The notes: a model not told the origin generated them from the letters alone. 64,000 bases of DNA from Rugamonas brunnea (GCF_014042345.1 NZ_JACEZT010000007.1:247225-311224); one strand, 5' to 3'. Positions 45,279 through 54,819 are shown, counted from the first letter of the stretch. Numbers and translations: made by a program.

Positions 45279-47513
45279 ATGGACGACGAATCGCAGGCGG
45301 CCGGAGGGCGGCCCCAGCCATCGGGACCCAGCACGGCGGCGGCGCGGGCGCCGCTGGCCGGCATGGCCGTGCCGCTGGGCGCAGGCGTCAATGGCACGGC
45401 TGGCACGCCGGCGGCACTGGCGCCACGGGCCGAGGACGGCCTGACCCCGGAGCGGCTGCGGCTGGAGCAGGAGCATGCCTATTTCAACGATATCTATCTG
45501 CTGGCGCCGGTCGGCTATTTCGTGCTGGGGCTCGACACCACCATCCTGCAGATGAACCTGGTGGGCGCGGACTTGCTGGGCGTGCCGCGCCAGAATCCCG
45601 ACCGGGTCCATTTCCGCAATTTCATCAGTCCCCGCTTCATCGGTGATTTCGACCGCTTCGTGCAGGCGGCCGTCAACAGCTGCGAGCCCCGCCAGTGCGA
45701 CCTGCAACTGTTGCGCGCCCACGAACAGCATGGTTTCCCCGCCACGCTGCGCGCCAGCGCCGACCTGGGCGGCCAGGCCTTGCGGGTGGTGCTGGAACTG
45801 GCCGAGGGCAAGCTGGCCGCGCTTGAACGCAGCGAGGAGCGCTTCCGCCGCATTGTGCACACGGCCGAGGAGGGCATCTGGGAAATCGACGACCAGGCCC
45901 GCACCAGCTTCGTCAATCCCAAGATGGCGTCCATGCTCGGCTACACGATCGAGGAAATGCTCGAACAGCCGCTGGTGAACTTCATGGACGACGAGGGCCG
46001 CACCATCCTCGAACGCAATATCGCGCGCCGCCGCGACGGGGTGGCCGAGCGCCACGAATTCAAATTCCTGCGCAAGGACGGCAGCGAGTTGTGGGCCACG
46101 CTGGCCACCAATCCCATCTTCGATCCGCAAGGCCAGTACCTGGGCGCGCTGGCGCTGGTGACCGACATCACGGCGCGCCGCGAAACGTCCGAGCTGATCT
46201 GGCACCAGGCCAATTTCGACGCCCTCACGGCGCTGCCCAACCGCCACATGTTCCAGGACCGGCTGCGCCAGGAAATGAAGAAGGCCAAGCGCGAGGGCTT
46301 GTTCCTGGCGCTGCTGTTCATCGATCTCGACGGCTTCAAGCAAGTCAACGACACCCTGGGCCACGCCCAGGGCGACGCCCTGCTGGTGGAGGCGGCGCGC
46401 CGCATCGGCGCCTGCGTGCGCGCGTCCGACACGCTGGCCCGGCTTGGCGGCGATGAGTTCACCATCATCCTGTCGGGGCTGGACCACGTGTCGAGCGTGG
46501 AGCGCATCGCCCAGAATATCCTGGCCAACCTGAACCAGCCGTTCCAGCTGGGCGAGCAGCAGGGGCGGGTGTCCGCCAGCGTGGGCATCGCGCTGTTCCC
46601 GTCCGACGCGGCCGAACCGGACGAGTTGCTGCGCCACGCCGACCAGGCCATGTACGCGGCCAAGCACGGCGGCCGCAACCGCTACAGCTATTTCACGCCG
46701 GACTTGCAGCTGGCGGCCCAGGCCCGGCTGCAAATCGTCCAGGACTTGCGGCTGGCCCAGGCCCAGGGCCAGTTCGCCCTCCATTACCAGCCCATCGTCA
46801 ACCTGGCCACGGGCGCCATCGAGCGGGCCGAGGCCTTGCTGCGCTGGCAGCATCCGGAGCGGGGCTTGCTGGCGCCGGCCGAGTTCCTGGCCCAGGCCGA
46901 GTCGAATGGCTTGCTGCTGGAGCTGGGCGACTGGGTGTTCCGCCACGCGGCCGCCCAGGCCCGCCAGTGGCAGGGCCAGTTCGGCGCCGGGTTCCAGATC
47001 AGCGTCAACCTGTCGCCGGGCCAGTTGCGCGGCGACGCGGCCCTGTACCAGGGCTGGCAGGAATATGTGCGGGCGCTGGCGCTGCCGCCGCGCAGCATCG
47101 TGCTGGAAATCGCCGAGGGGGTGCTGCTCGACAGTGCCAGCACGGTGGTGGCGCGGCTGCGGGCCTTGCGCGAGATGGGCTTGCAGGTGGCGCTGGACGA
47201 CTTCGGCACCGGCTATTCCTCGCTGGCCCACCTCAAGCATTTCGACATCGATTATCTCAAGCTCGACCACAGCTTCGTGCGCGAACTGGCGGCCGACACG
47301 GGCGACCTGGCCTTGTGCGAGGCAGTGATCGCGATGGCCCATAAACTGGGCCTGCGGGTGGTGGCGGAAGGGGTGGAAACGGCGGTCCAGCGCGACCTGC
47401 TGGCGCTGGCCGGCTGCGATTTCGCGCAAGGCTATGTGTATGCGCCGGCCTTGCCGGCGGACGATTTCACGGCGCTGGCCGTGCGCGGCTGGCCGCCGCC
47501 GGCCGCAACCTGA
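45279..47513 (+). CDS. PAS-GGDEF-EAL cyclic di-GMP signalling protein
   Basis: A 744-residue cytoplasmic protein with two PAS domains (~65-175, LAPVGYFVLGLDTTILQMN; ~185-310, GIWEIDDQARTSFVNPKMAS), a GGDEF domain with RLGGDEF (G390-F394) and an inhibitory RASD site five residues earlier, and an EAL domain starting at E518 (AEALLRWQHP). The EAL residues all look intact: NLSPGQL, LEIAEGVLL, ALDDFGTGYSSL, YLKLDHSF and VAEGVETAVQ. It could therefore both make and degrade cyclic di-GMP. It ends exactly where the opposing flagellar operon ends, with no spacer, so it may tune motility versus attachment, but that is inference from location. Confidence 0.93.
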   Translation: MDDESQAAGGRPQPSGPSTAAARAPLAGMAVPLGAGVNGTAGTPAALAPRAEDGLTPERLRLEQEHAYFNDIYLLAPVGYFVLGLDTTILQMNLVGADLLGVPRQNPDRVHFRNFISPRFIGDFDRFVQAAVNSCEPRQCDLQLLRAHEQHGFPATLRASADLGGQALRVVLELAEGKLAALERSEERFRRIVHTAEEGIWEIDDQARTSFVNPKMASMLGYTIEEMLEQPLVNFMDDEGRTILERNIARRRDGVAERHEFKFLRKDGSELWATLATNPIFDPQGQYLGALALVTDITARRETSELIWHQANFDALTALPNRHMFQDRLRQEMKKAKREGLFLALLFIDLDGFKQVNDTLGHAQGDALLVEAARRIGACVRASDTLARLGGDEFTIILSGLDHVSSVERIAQNILANLNQPFQLGEQQGRVSASVGIALFPSDAAEPDELLRHADQAMYAAKHGGRNRYSYFTPDLQLAAQARLQIVQDLRLAQAQGQFALHYQPIVNLATGAIERAEALLRWQHPERGLLAPAEFLAQAESNGLLLELGDWVFRHAAAQARQWQGQFGAGFQISVNLSPGQLRGDAALYQGWQEYVRALALPPRSIVLEIAEGVLLDSASTVVARLRALREMGLQVALDDFGTGYSSLAHLKHFDIDYLKLDHSFVRELAADTGDLALCEAVIAMAHKLGLRVVAEGVETAVQRDLLALAGCDFAQGYVYAPALPADDFTALAVRGWPPPAAT

Positions 47514-48560
47514 TCAGCGCAGGCCCAGCAGCGAGACCACGCGCTCGCGGCTGATGCCGGCCAGCGCTGAGGTGATCGACAGCAGCGACTGGTAGCCGGG
47601 CTGGCTGGTGGTGGAGACGAAATTCTGGGCCACCTGGCCCATGGCGGCCGTGTCGGCGCCGGCCGGCGTGGCCACCTGGACCTGGCTGTCGGCCTGGCTC
47701 AGCGCGCCGTTGACGGCGGCGATGGCCGCTTCCACCTGGGCCAGCGCCTGCACCACTTGCTGCAGGGTCTGGCGCATGGCGTCCGCGTCCGCCGTTTGCC
47801 AGGTGTCCGGATCGATGGCCGGCGCTTCCGGCTCGGCCTTGATGCGGTTCAACTGGCCGGCCGGGAAGCGCATGCCGCTGCCCTGGACCGAGAAGTTGTC
47901 GCGCACGTTGTTCCAGTCCGATTCCGGCGTGGAAAAGTCCAGGTTGCCATCGTCGCCCACGGCCACGCGCACGCCGGCCGGGGCCAGCGCATCGTCGAAG
48001 CGCTGGGCGATCTCGTCATCGCTCAAGCCCGGTTCCAGGCTCACCGAGCGCAGACCCTGGGTGCCGGCGCCGACGGCGATGGCCAGCACTTCCCGGCCGC
48101 CATTGCGCAGGTGGGCCAGGTTCATGCCGCGCACGGAGAAATGTTGCAGCGTGGGCTTGCGGCCAAAGGCCAGCCGGCTGTCCAGCGTGCCGCCGGTGGC
48201 GCTCTGGCGGCTGCGCCAGGTATTGCTGAACTGGCGCACGCGCGCTTCGATGTTGCCATCGCGCACCTGGTGGGCGGCCAGCTTGGCCGACAGGTCCGAT
48301 TTCAGGCTGCGCAGCTGGGCCGCGCTCTGTTCCAGGAAGTCCAGCGCCTGCTGGGCGCCGGAAATGTCGCCTTGCAGCGGCTGGCTCCAGTTGGCGATAC
48401 CCTGGCGCAGCGGGGCGGCTGCCGTGGGGGTGGGCGTGACCGGGGTGGCTGTGGCGGCGCGCTCGCCATCCAGCCCCAGCGCGGTGCCATCGGCCGGACT
48501 GGCGCCGCCGGCAGTGCCGGGGGCAATGACGGTAGGGGTGGAGGATTGAGCGATTTGCAT
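47514..48560 (-). CDS. Lateral flagellar hook-associated protein, LafW-position
   Basis: A 348-residue protein, the last gene of the flagellar operon, 5 bases after flgL. In E. coli Flag-2 loci the gene in this position is lafW, a putative hook-associated protein. The sequence has a Thr/Pro/Ala-rich start, helical regions at both ends (SAAQLRSLKSDLSAKLAAHQ; DAMRQTLQQVVQALAQVEAA) and a central part resembling the flagellin hook-IN motif (LSDDEIAQRFDDALAPAGVR followed by VAVGDDGNLDFSTPESDW). No signal peptide, as expected for export through the flagellar apparatus. Function as a filament-hook junction or cap-related protein is inferred from position and this resemblance. Confidence 0.6.
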   Translation of the reverse strand: MQIAQSSTPTVIAPGTAGGASPADGTALGLDGERAATATPVTPTPTAAAPLRQGIANWSQPLQGDISGAQQALDFLEQSAAQLRSLKSDLSAKLAAHQVRDGNIEARVRQFSNTWRSRQSATGGTLDSRLAFGRKPTLQHFSVRGMNLAHLRNGGREVLAIAVGAGTQGLRSVSLEPGLSDDEIAQRFDDALAPAGVRVAVGDDGNLDFSTPESDWNNVRDNFSVQGSGMRFPAGQLNRIKAEPEAPAIDPDTWQTADADAMRQTLQQVVQALAQVEAAIAAVNGALSQADSQVQVATPAGADTAAMGQVAQNFVSTTSQPGYQSLLSITSALAGISRERVVSLLGLR

Positions 48561-48565
48561 ACGAT

Positions 48566-49477
48566 TTACAGTACGTTGAACAGGGACAGGTTGCTGACCT
48601 TGGCATACGCCTTGTACGACGATTGCAGCGCCAGATTATAGCCATTGAGTTCGGTGGCGGCCAGGCCGTAGTCGAGCTGGCCCAGCGTGGTCATGGCGGT
48701 CTGGTTCGACAGGCTGACGTTGGCGTGGTTGTTGTCGAGCGTGGACAGGATGTTCTGGGCGCCGCCCAGGTCGGCGATCTTGCCCGACACCAGGTCCAGC
48801 GTGGTCTTGGTGCCATCGAGATTGGCGCTCAGGGCCGCCTTGAGCGACGGCGTCGCCGGCGTCACGCCCGGGGCCGACAGTTCGGCGATCGAGGTGTCGA
48901 GCTGGTTGAGCAGCGTTTCCAGGCCCGACACGTTCTCGTTGGCCACTTGCGTGATGCCGTTGCCGACCACCACTTGCTGCTGGTTCAGGTTGCCCGTGTA
49001 GGTGTAGCGGGCGCCGACCGGCGCCGTGGGATCGTAGGTGATGGCCTGGGTGTTGGTCAGCGTGCCCGAGAAGATGTAGCGGCCTTCCTGGTCCTTGGTG
49101 TTGGCGCTGTAGAACAGGCTGTCGCGCAGCGAGGTCAGCGGGTTGACCATGGAGCCGAGGTCTGCCGCCGCGTTGCCGCCGTCCGATGCCCACACCAGCA
49201 AGTCCTGGGCCTGGTTGATGTCGGCCGTCATCGAGGACAGATAGGTTTCGTTCTTCTCCAGCCGGATCTTGATGGCGCCGATGTTGTCGCGGTACTGGCC
49301 GACGATGGCTTCCTCGCGCGTCAGGCGCGACAGGCGCACGTTGGTGACCGGGTCGTCCGAGGGCAGCTGGATCTTGTTGCCCGAGGCCATCTGGTCGGTC
49401 AGCTGGGCCAGCTTATCCTGGTTGAACTGCAAGCCCCGGTTCATGGTGGCCTGGAACTGGCTGGTGGCGATGCGCAT
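48566..49477 (-). CDS. flgL: Flagellar hook-associated protein 3 FlgL
   Basis: A 303-residue junction protein that joins FlgK to the filament. It has the flagellin-like N-terminus MRIATSQFQATMNRGLQFNQ with DKLAQLTDQMASGNKIQLPS and the D-P-V-T-N-V pattern, a variable centre (SANTKDQEGRYIFSGTLTNT), and the C-terminal heptad region NHANVSLSNQTAMTTLGQLD ending in SSYKAYAKVSNLSLFNVL. The length is normal for FlgL. It follows flgK by 10 bases. Confidence 0.95.
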   Translation of the reverse strand: MRIATSQFQATMNRGLQFNQDKLAQLTDQMASGNKIQLPSDDPVTNVRLSRLTREEAIVGQYRDNIGAIKIRLEKNETYLSSMTADINQAQDLLVWASDGGNAAADLGSMVNPLTSLRDSLFYSANTKDQEGRYIFSGTLTNTQAITYDPTAPVGARYTYTGNLNQQQVVVGNGITQVANENVSGLETLLNQLDTSIAELSAPGVTPATPSLKAALSANLDGTKTTLDLVSGKIADLGGAQNILSTLDNNHANVSLSNQTAMTTLGQLDYGLAATELNGYNLALQSSYKAYAKVSNLSLFNVL

Positions 49478-49487
49478 CGTGAACTCC

Positions 49488-50858
49488 TTAACCGAACATT
49501 TGCAAGGTGGCGTCGAACAGCGTGTTGGCGACGGAAATCACCTTCATGTTGGCCTGGTACATATTCTGGTATTCCACCAGGTTGATCGCTTCCTCGTCGG
49601 AATTGACGGCGCTGGTCGACTTCCAGTCGTCCTCGGCCTGCTGGCGGATGGTGGTGGCCGTGTTGAGCAGCGACTGGTTGTTGGCGCTGTCGATGCCGAG
49701 CTTGCCAACCAGCTGGGTGTCGGCGTCGCCCAGCAGCACGGTGCCGATCGAGGTCAGGTTGACGGTCTGGTTCTTGATGCCGATCAGCTGCTGCAGGTTG
49801 GCGCTGTCGCCGGGCGTGCCGTCGGACGAGAACGCCAGGTCGGCGGCCTGGATGCCCGGCGTCGTCTCCAGCAGGCCGGTGGCGCTGGCCGGGTTGTACA
49901 CCAGCAGCGGGCCGCCCGGATTGCCGTTGGCGTCGAAGCCGGCCGCCAGCTGCGTGTTGACCTTGCTGGCGAGCTGGTTGGCCAGGTCGGCGATCGATTG
50001 CTGCAGCGGCTTGAGGGTGTTGGTCGAATAATCGCTCAGCCCGCCCAGCTGGCCGCCGACCTTGGTGTCGTCGAGCTTGAACTGGGTGTTGGCGAAGGCC
50101 AGCGTCAGCACCGGGGCGCCGCTGGTGGTGTCGAAGCTCATGCTGCCGGCCAGGTTGCCCACCACCAGCGGCTGGCCGCCCTTGAGCGAGACGCTGCGGC
50201 TGCCGTCGGGGTTGTCATTCACTTCCAGCGCCACCTGGTTGGCCAGGCCGTCGATCAGCTGGTCGCGCTTGTCGACCAGGGCCGAGGTGTTGGTGCCCAT
50301 GGCGCCGACGGCCGTGATCTGCTGGTTGAGCGAGGCAATGCCGGCCAGCGTCGAATTAATCTGCGGCAGGATGGCGTCGCGCTGCTGCTGGATCGAGATC
50401 AGCTGGTTGGCCGTCACGTTGTAGATGCTGTTGACGTGCTGCGACATGGCGCCGGCCGCCGTCACCACCTGCTGGCGCAGCGGGGTGGAGGTGGGGTCGA
50501 CGCCGGCCGCGTTGAGGGCCTTGAAGAACTGGTCGACGCCGGCGCTGATGCTCGACAGGCTGTCGTTCATCACGCGCTCCATCTGGGTCAGATAGGGCTG
50601 GGTCTGGGTGTGGCTGCCCAGGTCGGAGTTGGCGCGCCACAATTGCTGGGTCTTGTAGGAGTCGGAAAAACGCAGCAGTGCGCTGATCTGCACGCCATTG
50701 CCGGGCAGCTTGCTGCCCGCGTCCGGTTGCACGGCCGCCAGCAGCACGCCCTGGCGCGTATAGCCCTTGGTCTGCAGGTTAGCGATGTTCTGGCTCGACG
50801 TGTTCAGGGCGGCTTGGGCCGCCAGCGCGCCGGTCAGTGCGTTATAGGAGATGCTCAT
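49488..50858 (-). CDS. flgK: Flagellar hook-associated protein 1 FlgK
   Basis: A 456-residue hook-filament junction protein. The N-terminus MSISYNALTGALAAQAALNT and SSQNIANLQTKGYTRQGVLL is the conserved rod/hook domain, and the C-terminus NSDEEAINLVEYQNMYQANM with KVISVANTLFDATLQMFG is the matching FlgK end. It is shorter than the ~550-residue FlgK of enterobacterial primary flagella, in keeping with compact lateral-type versions. A 90-bp gap with a very strong hairpin separates it from flgJ, the only sizeable break in the flgD-flgL run. Confidence 0.95.
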   Translation of the reverse strand: MSISYNALTGALAAQAALNTSSQNIANLQTKGYTRQGVLLAAVQPDAGSKLPGNGVQISALLRFSDSYKTQQLWRANSDLGSHTQTQPYLTQMERVMNDSLSSISAGVDQFFKALNAAGVDPTSTPLRQQVVTAAGAMSQHVNSIYNVTANQLISIQQQRDAILPQINSTLAGIASLNQQITAVGAMGTNTSALVDKRDQLIDGLANQVALEVNDNPDGSRSVSLKGGQPLVVGNLAGSMSFDTTSGAPVLTLAFANTQFKLDDTKVGGQLGGLSDYSTNTLKPLQQSIADLANQLASKVNTQLAAGFDANGNPGGPLLVYNPASATGLLETTPGIQAADLAFSSDGTPGDSANLQQLIGIKNQTVNLTSIGTVLLGDADTQLVGKLGIDSANNQSLLNTATTIRQQAEDDWKSTSAVNSDEEAINLVEYQNMYQANMKVISVANTLFDATLQMFG

Positions 50859-50887
50859 ATTGCAAGGGTCTTTCCAGGTTGAGGCCG

Positions 50888-50920
50888 GGCATCCCGGCCA
50901 CTGGCCGTGGCCGGGATGCC
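50888..50920 (-). other. Strong 13-bp hairpin between flgJ and flgK
   Basis: GGCATCCCGGCCA (50888-50900) and TGGCCGGGATGCC (50908-50920) are perfect 13-bp complements around a 7-base loop; with a one-base bulge the stem extends further by C/G pairs. There is no T tract on the minus strand. It may pause or process the operon transcript between rod genes and hook-associated genes. Confidence 0.75.
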
Positions 50921-50948
50921 GGGTCCGTTAACGCTACAGGGCGACCGA

Positions 50949-51395
50949 TTATTGCTGTCGATTAAGAAAAAACGCGGAATTTTGCATGCCAGGCTCGGCC
51001 GCGCTCGCTTGCGTGGCGGCCGGCGTGGCGGCTGGCGGGGGGGCTGGCGCGGCTGCGGCCGGCGGCAGCAGCTGGCGCAGGATGGCGTCGGCGATGCCGA
51101 ACGCGCGCTGGCCGGCCATCTTGTCGGCCACCAGGTTGTCGGCCATGTCCAGCATGTCGCTGTTGATGGAGTCGTGGTGGGCGCCATCCTCGCCGCGCAT
51201 GGCGCGCGTGCCGTCGCGCATCTGGTGCAGCATGTGGCCGATGAAGAAGCTTTCGAACTTGATGGCGGCGGCCGTGGCCTTGGCGCGGTAGGCCGCGTCC
51301 TGCGCGCTTTCGCCGGGCGCCGGCGCCACGGGCGCGTCGCCCAGCTGGTCGGCCGTGCCCAGGCGCAGCTGGCTGGGGTCGAATGGTGTGTGCAT
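50949..51395 (-). CDS. flgJ: Rod-binding protein FlgJ (N-terminal domain only)
   Basis: A 148-residue protein with only the rod-binding half of FlgJ: AYRAKATAAAIKFESFFIGH, MLHQMRDGTRAMRGEDGAHH and SINSDMLDMADNLVADKMAG match the rod-capping domain (PF10135). The C-terminal muramidase domain that makes up about half of typical beta- and gammaproteobacterial FlgJ is absent; the protein ends in a short Pro/Ala-rich tail. A separate gene for the hydrolase domain is found at 58461-59273. It follows flgI by 21 bases. Confidence 0.88.
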   Translation of the reverse strand: MHTPFDPSQLRLGTADQLGDAPVAPAPGESAQDAAYRAKATAAAIKFESFFIGHMLHQMRDGTRAMRGEDGAHHDSINSDMLDMADNLVADKMAGQRAFGIADAILRQLLPPAAAAPAPPPAATPAATQASAAEPGMQNSAFFLNRQQ

Positions 51396-51416
51396 GGTGG
51401 GGGTCCCGGATAACGC

Positions 51417-52538
51417 TCAGATGACGACCAGTTCGCCTTCGATGGCGCCGGCCTGGTCCAGCGCCTGCAGGATGGCCATGATGTCGTCCGGCGAGGCGCC
51501 CAGGCTGTTGATGACGTCGATGATGGCCTGCAGCTTGGCGCCGGCCGGCCACTTGAACATCTGGCCCGAACCCTGGTCCACCGTCACCTGCGACTGCGGG
51601 GTGGTGGTGGTGGTGCCCTGGCTGAACGGGGCCGGCTGGCTGACCTTGGAGCTCTCCGAGATCACCACCTTGAGCGAACCGTGGGTGACGGCGGCGGCCC
51701 GCACCCGCAGGCCGTCGGCGATCACCACGGTGCCGGTGCGCGAATTGAACACCACCTTGGGCACGTCGTCGCCGACGTCCACCGACAGGCCCTCGAGCTT
51801 GGCCATGAAGGCCACGCGCTGGGTCGGGTTGGCCGGCGCCACCACGTCGATCGAGGTGGCGTCGCTGGTGGTGGCGATGTCGCCGAAGCGCTTGTTGATG
51901 GCGTCGACGATGTTGATGGCGGTCTGGAACTGCGGGTGGCGCAGCGACAGGCGTACGGTGGGCTTGGTGGCGAAGTCGGTGCTGATCTCGCGCTCGATGG
52001 TGGCGCCGCTGGGGATGCGGCCCGAGGTCGGGGTGTTGACGGTGACCGACGAGCCGCTCTTGCCGGTGGCGTTCAGGCCGCCCACCACCAGGTTGCCCTG
52101 GGCCAGCGCATAGACTTCATTGTCGGCCGCGCGCAGCGGCGTGAGCAGCAGGGCGCCGCCGCGCAGGCTCTTGGCGTCGCCCATCGAGGACACGGTGACG
52201 TCGATGTTCTGGCCGCGCCGGTAGCCGGGCGGGAACACGGCGCTCACCATCACGGTGGCCACGTTCTTGCTTTTGGCGTCGGTGCCGTCGGGGACCTTGA
52301 CGCCGAACTGCTTGAGCATGTTGATCACGGACTGGCTGGCGAACTTGACCTGGGTCGAGTCGCCGCTGCCGTTCAGGCCCACCACCAGGCCGTAGCCCAC
52401 CAGCGGGTTGTCGCGCAGGCCTTCGATGCTGACCAGGTTGCGCAGCACCTGGGCCGCCTGGACCGGCGCGGCGGCGCCCAGCACGATGCACAGGACGAGG
52501 GAAAACAGGCGACGGGGCGAAAAATGGGGCGAAATCAT
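51417..52538 (-). CDS. flgI: Flagellar P-ring protein FlgI
   Basis: A 373-residue periplasmic P-ring subunit, the bushing for the rod in peptidoglycan. A signal peptide ([18 protein letters not shown]) precedes [20 protein letters not shown] and [20 protein letters not shown]; further signatures are the N-V-A-T-V-M-V-S-A segment, [20 protein letters not shown] and the end block [20 protein letters not shown]. The length matches the family. It is preceded by flgH with a 10-base gap. Confidence 0.96.
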   Translation of the reverse strand: MISPHFSPRRLFSLVLCIVLGAAAPVQAAQVLRNLVSIEGLRDNPLVGYGLVVGLNGSGDSTQVKFASQSVINMLKQFGVKVPDGTDAKSKNVATVMVSAVFPPGYRRGQNIDVTVSSMGDAKSLRGGALLLTPLRAADNEVYALAQGNLVVGGLNATGKSGSSVTVNTPTSGRIPSGATIEREISTDFATKPTVRLSLRHPQFQTAINIVDAINKRFGDIATTSDATSIDVVAPANPTQRVAFMAKLEGLSVDVGDDVPKVVFNSRTGTVVIADGLRVRAAAVTHGSLKVVISESSKVSQPAPFSQGTTTTTPQSQVTVDQGSGQMFKWPAGAKLQAIIDVINSLGASPDDIMAILQALDQAGAIEGELVVI

Positions 52539-52548
52539 GGCGGCGGCC

Positions 52549-53256
52549 TCAGAAAGGCATCAGGGGACCGTTGAAGAAGCGCGTCAGCCAGCCCGGGGTC
52601 TGGCTGTCGGCCAGCGTGCCCTGGGCGGAATAGGCGATGCGGGCGTTGGCGATGCGCTGCGACGAGACCTGGTTGTCGGCGTCGATGTCGGCCGCGCGCA
52701 GGTAGCCGCGCAGGCGCACGAATTCCTCGCCCTGGTTCAGGGTCAGGCTCTTCTCGCCGGCCACGCGCAGCAGGCCGTTGGGCAGTACTTCCTGCACGAT
52801 CACGGTGATGGCGCCGGTCAGCGCATTTTGCTGGGTGCTGGTGGCGTCGCCAGCGAACGAGCGCTGGGCCGAGGTGTCCAGGCCCAGCTTGGGCAGCGTC
52901 TTGCCCAGCACGCTGGGCGCGGTGACGGTGGCCGCGCTGTCCTTGGAAAAACTGGTGCCGGCCTTCTTGCTGGCCTGGGTGGTTTCCTGCAGGTTGACGG
53001 TGACCACGTCGCCCACGCGGAAGGCGCGCGAATCCGAGGTCAGCGACAGCGCCAGGTCGGGGCTGAACACGCCGCCCGAGGTGCCCTTGGGGCCGACGGC
53101 GCGCGACACGGCCGGCGGCTCGTCCATGGGGCCAGGGCGCACCGGCGGCGGCGCCAGGGCGGCGCAGCCGGCCATACCCAGCGCCGCGGCCAGCGCCACG
53201 GCGCGGCCGGCGGCAGGGGCCGCGCGCCGGGCCAGCGCGCACAGCAGGGCGTTCAT
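52549..53256 (-). CDS. flgH: Flagellar L-ring lipoprotein FlgH
   Basis: A 235-residue outer-membrane L-ring subunit. The signal peptide ends in a lipobox (GMAGC, cysteine near residue 31). Mature motifs are [40 protein letters not shown] with [20 protein letters not shown], and the end block [23 protein letters not shown] 53256 overlaps the flgG stop by one base. Confidence 0.96.
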   Translation of the reverse strand: MNALLCALARRAAPAAGRAVALAAALGMAGCAALAPPPVRPGPMDEPPAVSRAVGPKGTSGGVFSPDLALSLTSDSRAFRVGDVVTVNLQETTQASKKAGTSFSKDSAATVTAPSVLGKTLPKLGLDTSAQRSFAGDATSTQQNALTGAITVIVQEVLPNGLLRVAGEKSLTLNQGEEFVRLRGYLRAADIDADNQVSSQRIANARIAYSAQGTLADSQTPGWLTRFFNGPLMPF

Positions 53257-54047
53257 CAGCGTGCCGCCTGCGACAGGTATTGCAGCATGTTGTCGGCCGC
53301 CGTCAGCACCTTGGTGTTCATCTCGTAGGTGCGCTGGGCCGCGATCATGTCGACCATCTCCTCGACCACCTGGACGTTGGAGCCTTCCAGCGCGCCCTGC
53401 TTGAGCTTGCCCAGCTGGGCTTCGCCGGGCTTGCCTTCGGTGGGCGTGCCGCTGGCGGCCGTTTCCTGGAACAGGTTCTCGCCCAGCGCCTGCAGGCCGG
53501 TCGGGTTGATGAAACTGGTCAGGGTCAGCTGGCCCAACTCGCTGCCGGCCGTGTTGCCGGGGATGGTGGCCGTGACCATGCCGTTCTCGCCGATGGTGAT
53601 GGCGGTGGCGTTCGAGGGCACGGTGATCTGCGGGATCAGCGGCAAGCCATGGGCGTTGACGAGGATGCCGTTGGCGTCCACCTGCAGCTGGCCGGCGCGC
53701 GTGTAGGCCGTCTCGCCGTTGGGGCGGCGCACGGACAGGAAGCCGTTGCCGGTGATGGCCACGTCGAGCGCGTTGCCGGTCGTTTGCAGGCTGCCGGTGG
53801 TGAACACCTTCTGGGTGCCCACCATGTGGGTGCCGTTGCCCAGCTGTACGCCCGACGGCGCCAGCGTGTTGTTGTCGGCGCGCTGGGTGCCCGGCTGCTG
53901 TTCGATCGAGTAGAACAGGTCCTCGAACATCACGCGGTCCTTCTTGAAGCCGACCGTGTTGGCGTTGGCCAGGTTGTTGGCGATGGCCTGCAGTTTCTCA
54001 TCCTGGGCCTGGACCCCGGTCTTGCTGATCCACATTGCTGGATTCAT
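53256..54047 (-). CDS. flgG: Flagellar distal rod protein FlgG
   Basis: A 263-residue distal rod subunit. MNPAMWISKTGVQAQDEKLQ and AIANNLANANTVGFKKDRVM are the FlgG N-terminal rod motif, AITGNGFLSVRRPNGETAYT the conserved core, and SNVQVVEEMVDMIAAQRTYE with MNTKVLTAADNMLQYLSQAA the C-terminal helix. Length and motifs are canonical. It lies 39 bases after flgF. Confidence 0.96.
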   Translation of the reverse strand: MNPAMWISKTGVQAQDEKLQAIANNLANANTVGFKKDRVMFEDLFYSIEQQPGTQRADNNTLAPSGVQLGNGTHMVGTQKVFTTGSLQTTGNALDVAITGNGFLSVRRPNGETAYTRAGQLQVDANGILVNAHGLPLIPQITVPSNATAITIGENGMVTATIPGNTAGSELGQLTLTSFINPTGLQALGENLFQETAASGTPTEGKPGEAQLGKLKQGALEGSNVQVVEEMVDMIAAQRTYEMNTKVLTAADNMLQYLSQAAR

Positions 54048-54086
54048 GGTATTTCCTCGTAGTCGTTAGGCGGGCGTGAATCGGGC

Positions 54087-54812
54087 TCAGGCGCCCAGCA
54101 GCTTGTTGCCGGACTGGACGTTGGTGTCGGCCGCCGTCAGCAATTTCATTTGCAGCTCGAACGTGCGGTTCAGGCTCATGGTGGCCACCATCTCCTCCAC
54201 GGCCGACACGTTGCTGCCTTCCAGGTGGCCCGAGCGCACCAGTACGGTGGGATCGGTCGGCAGCGGCTGGCCGCTGCGCGCCACCAGCAGGCCGGACTCG
54301 TTCTTGGTCAGTTCCGAGCCTTCGGCCTTGACCAGCTTGAGCTTGTCGATGGTCTGCATGATGGCCGTGCCAGGGCTCTGGATCGACACCGTGCCATCCT
54401 GGCCGATGGCGATCTTGGTGTATTCGGGCACCGTGATCGGGCCGCCTTCGCCGAGGATGGGGTTGCCGTTCACCTTGAGCGTGCCGTCCGCGTCCAGCGT
54501 GATGGCGCCGGCCCGCGTGTAGCCTTCGCCCGTGGGGCCCTGGACCGTGAAGTAGCCGTTGCCGCTGATGGCCACGTCCAGTTCGCGCCCGGTGGCCTTG
54601 ACGGTGCCGGGGCGCACGGAGACGGCGTTGGCCTGCAGCTGCGACATGTGGCGGTCGTCGTAGCCGTAGCCCGACAGCGACTGGGCCGTGGCCAACTCCA
54701 TGTTGGCGCGGAAGCCGCCGGTGTCCATGTTGGCCAGGTTGTTGGCGTGGACCTGTTGTCCGCGCAGGGCCCGTTCGGCCCCGCTCATGGCGGTGTAGAT
54801 CAGGGCATCCAT
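54087..54812 (-). CDS. flgF: Flagellar proximal rod protein FlgF
   Basis: A 241-residue proximal rod subunit. MDALIYTAMSGAERALRGQQ and VHANNLANMDTGGFRANMEL are FlgF-type N-terminal motifs; AISGNGYFTVQGPTGEGYTR is the core and SNVSAVEEMVATMSLNRTFE the C-terminal helix. Compared with FlgG it has the shorter middle typical of FlgF. It is 7 bases after flgE. Confidence 0.95.
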   Translation of the reverse strand: MDALIYTAMSGAERALRGQQVHANNLANMDTGGFRANMELATAQSLSGYGYDDRHMSQLQANAVSVRPGTVKATGRELDVAISGNGYFTVQGPTGEGYTRAGAITLDADGTLKVNGNPILGEGGPITVPEYTKIAIGQDGTVSIQSPGTAIMQTIDKLKLVKAEGSELTKNESGLLVARSGQPLPTDPTVLVRSGHLEGSNVSAVEEMVATMSLNRTFELQMKLLTAADTNVQSGNKLLGA

Positions 54813-54819
54813 GGCGGCC

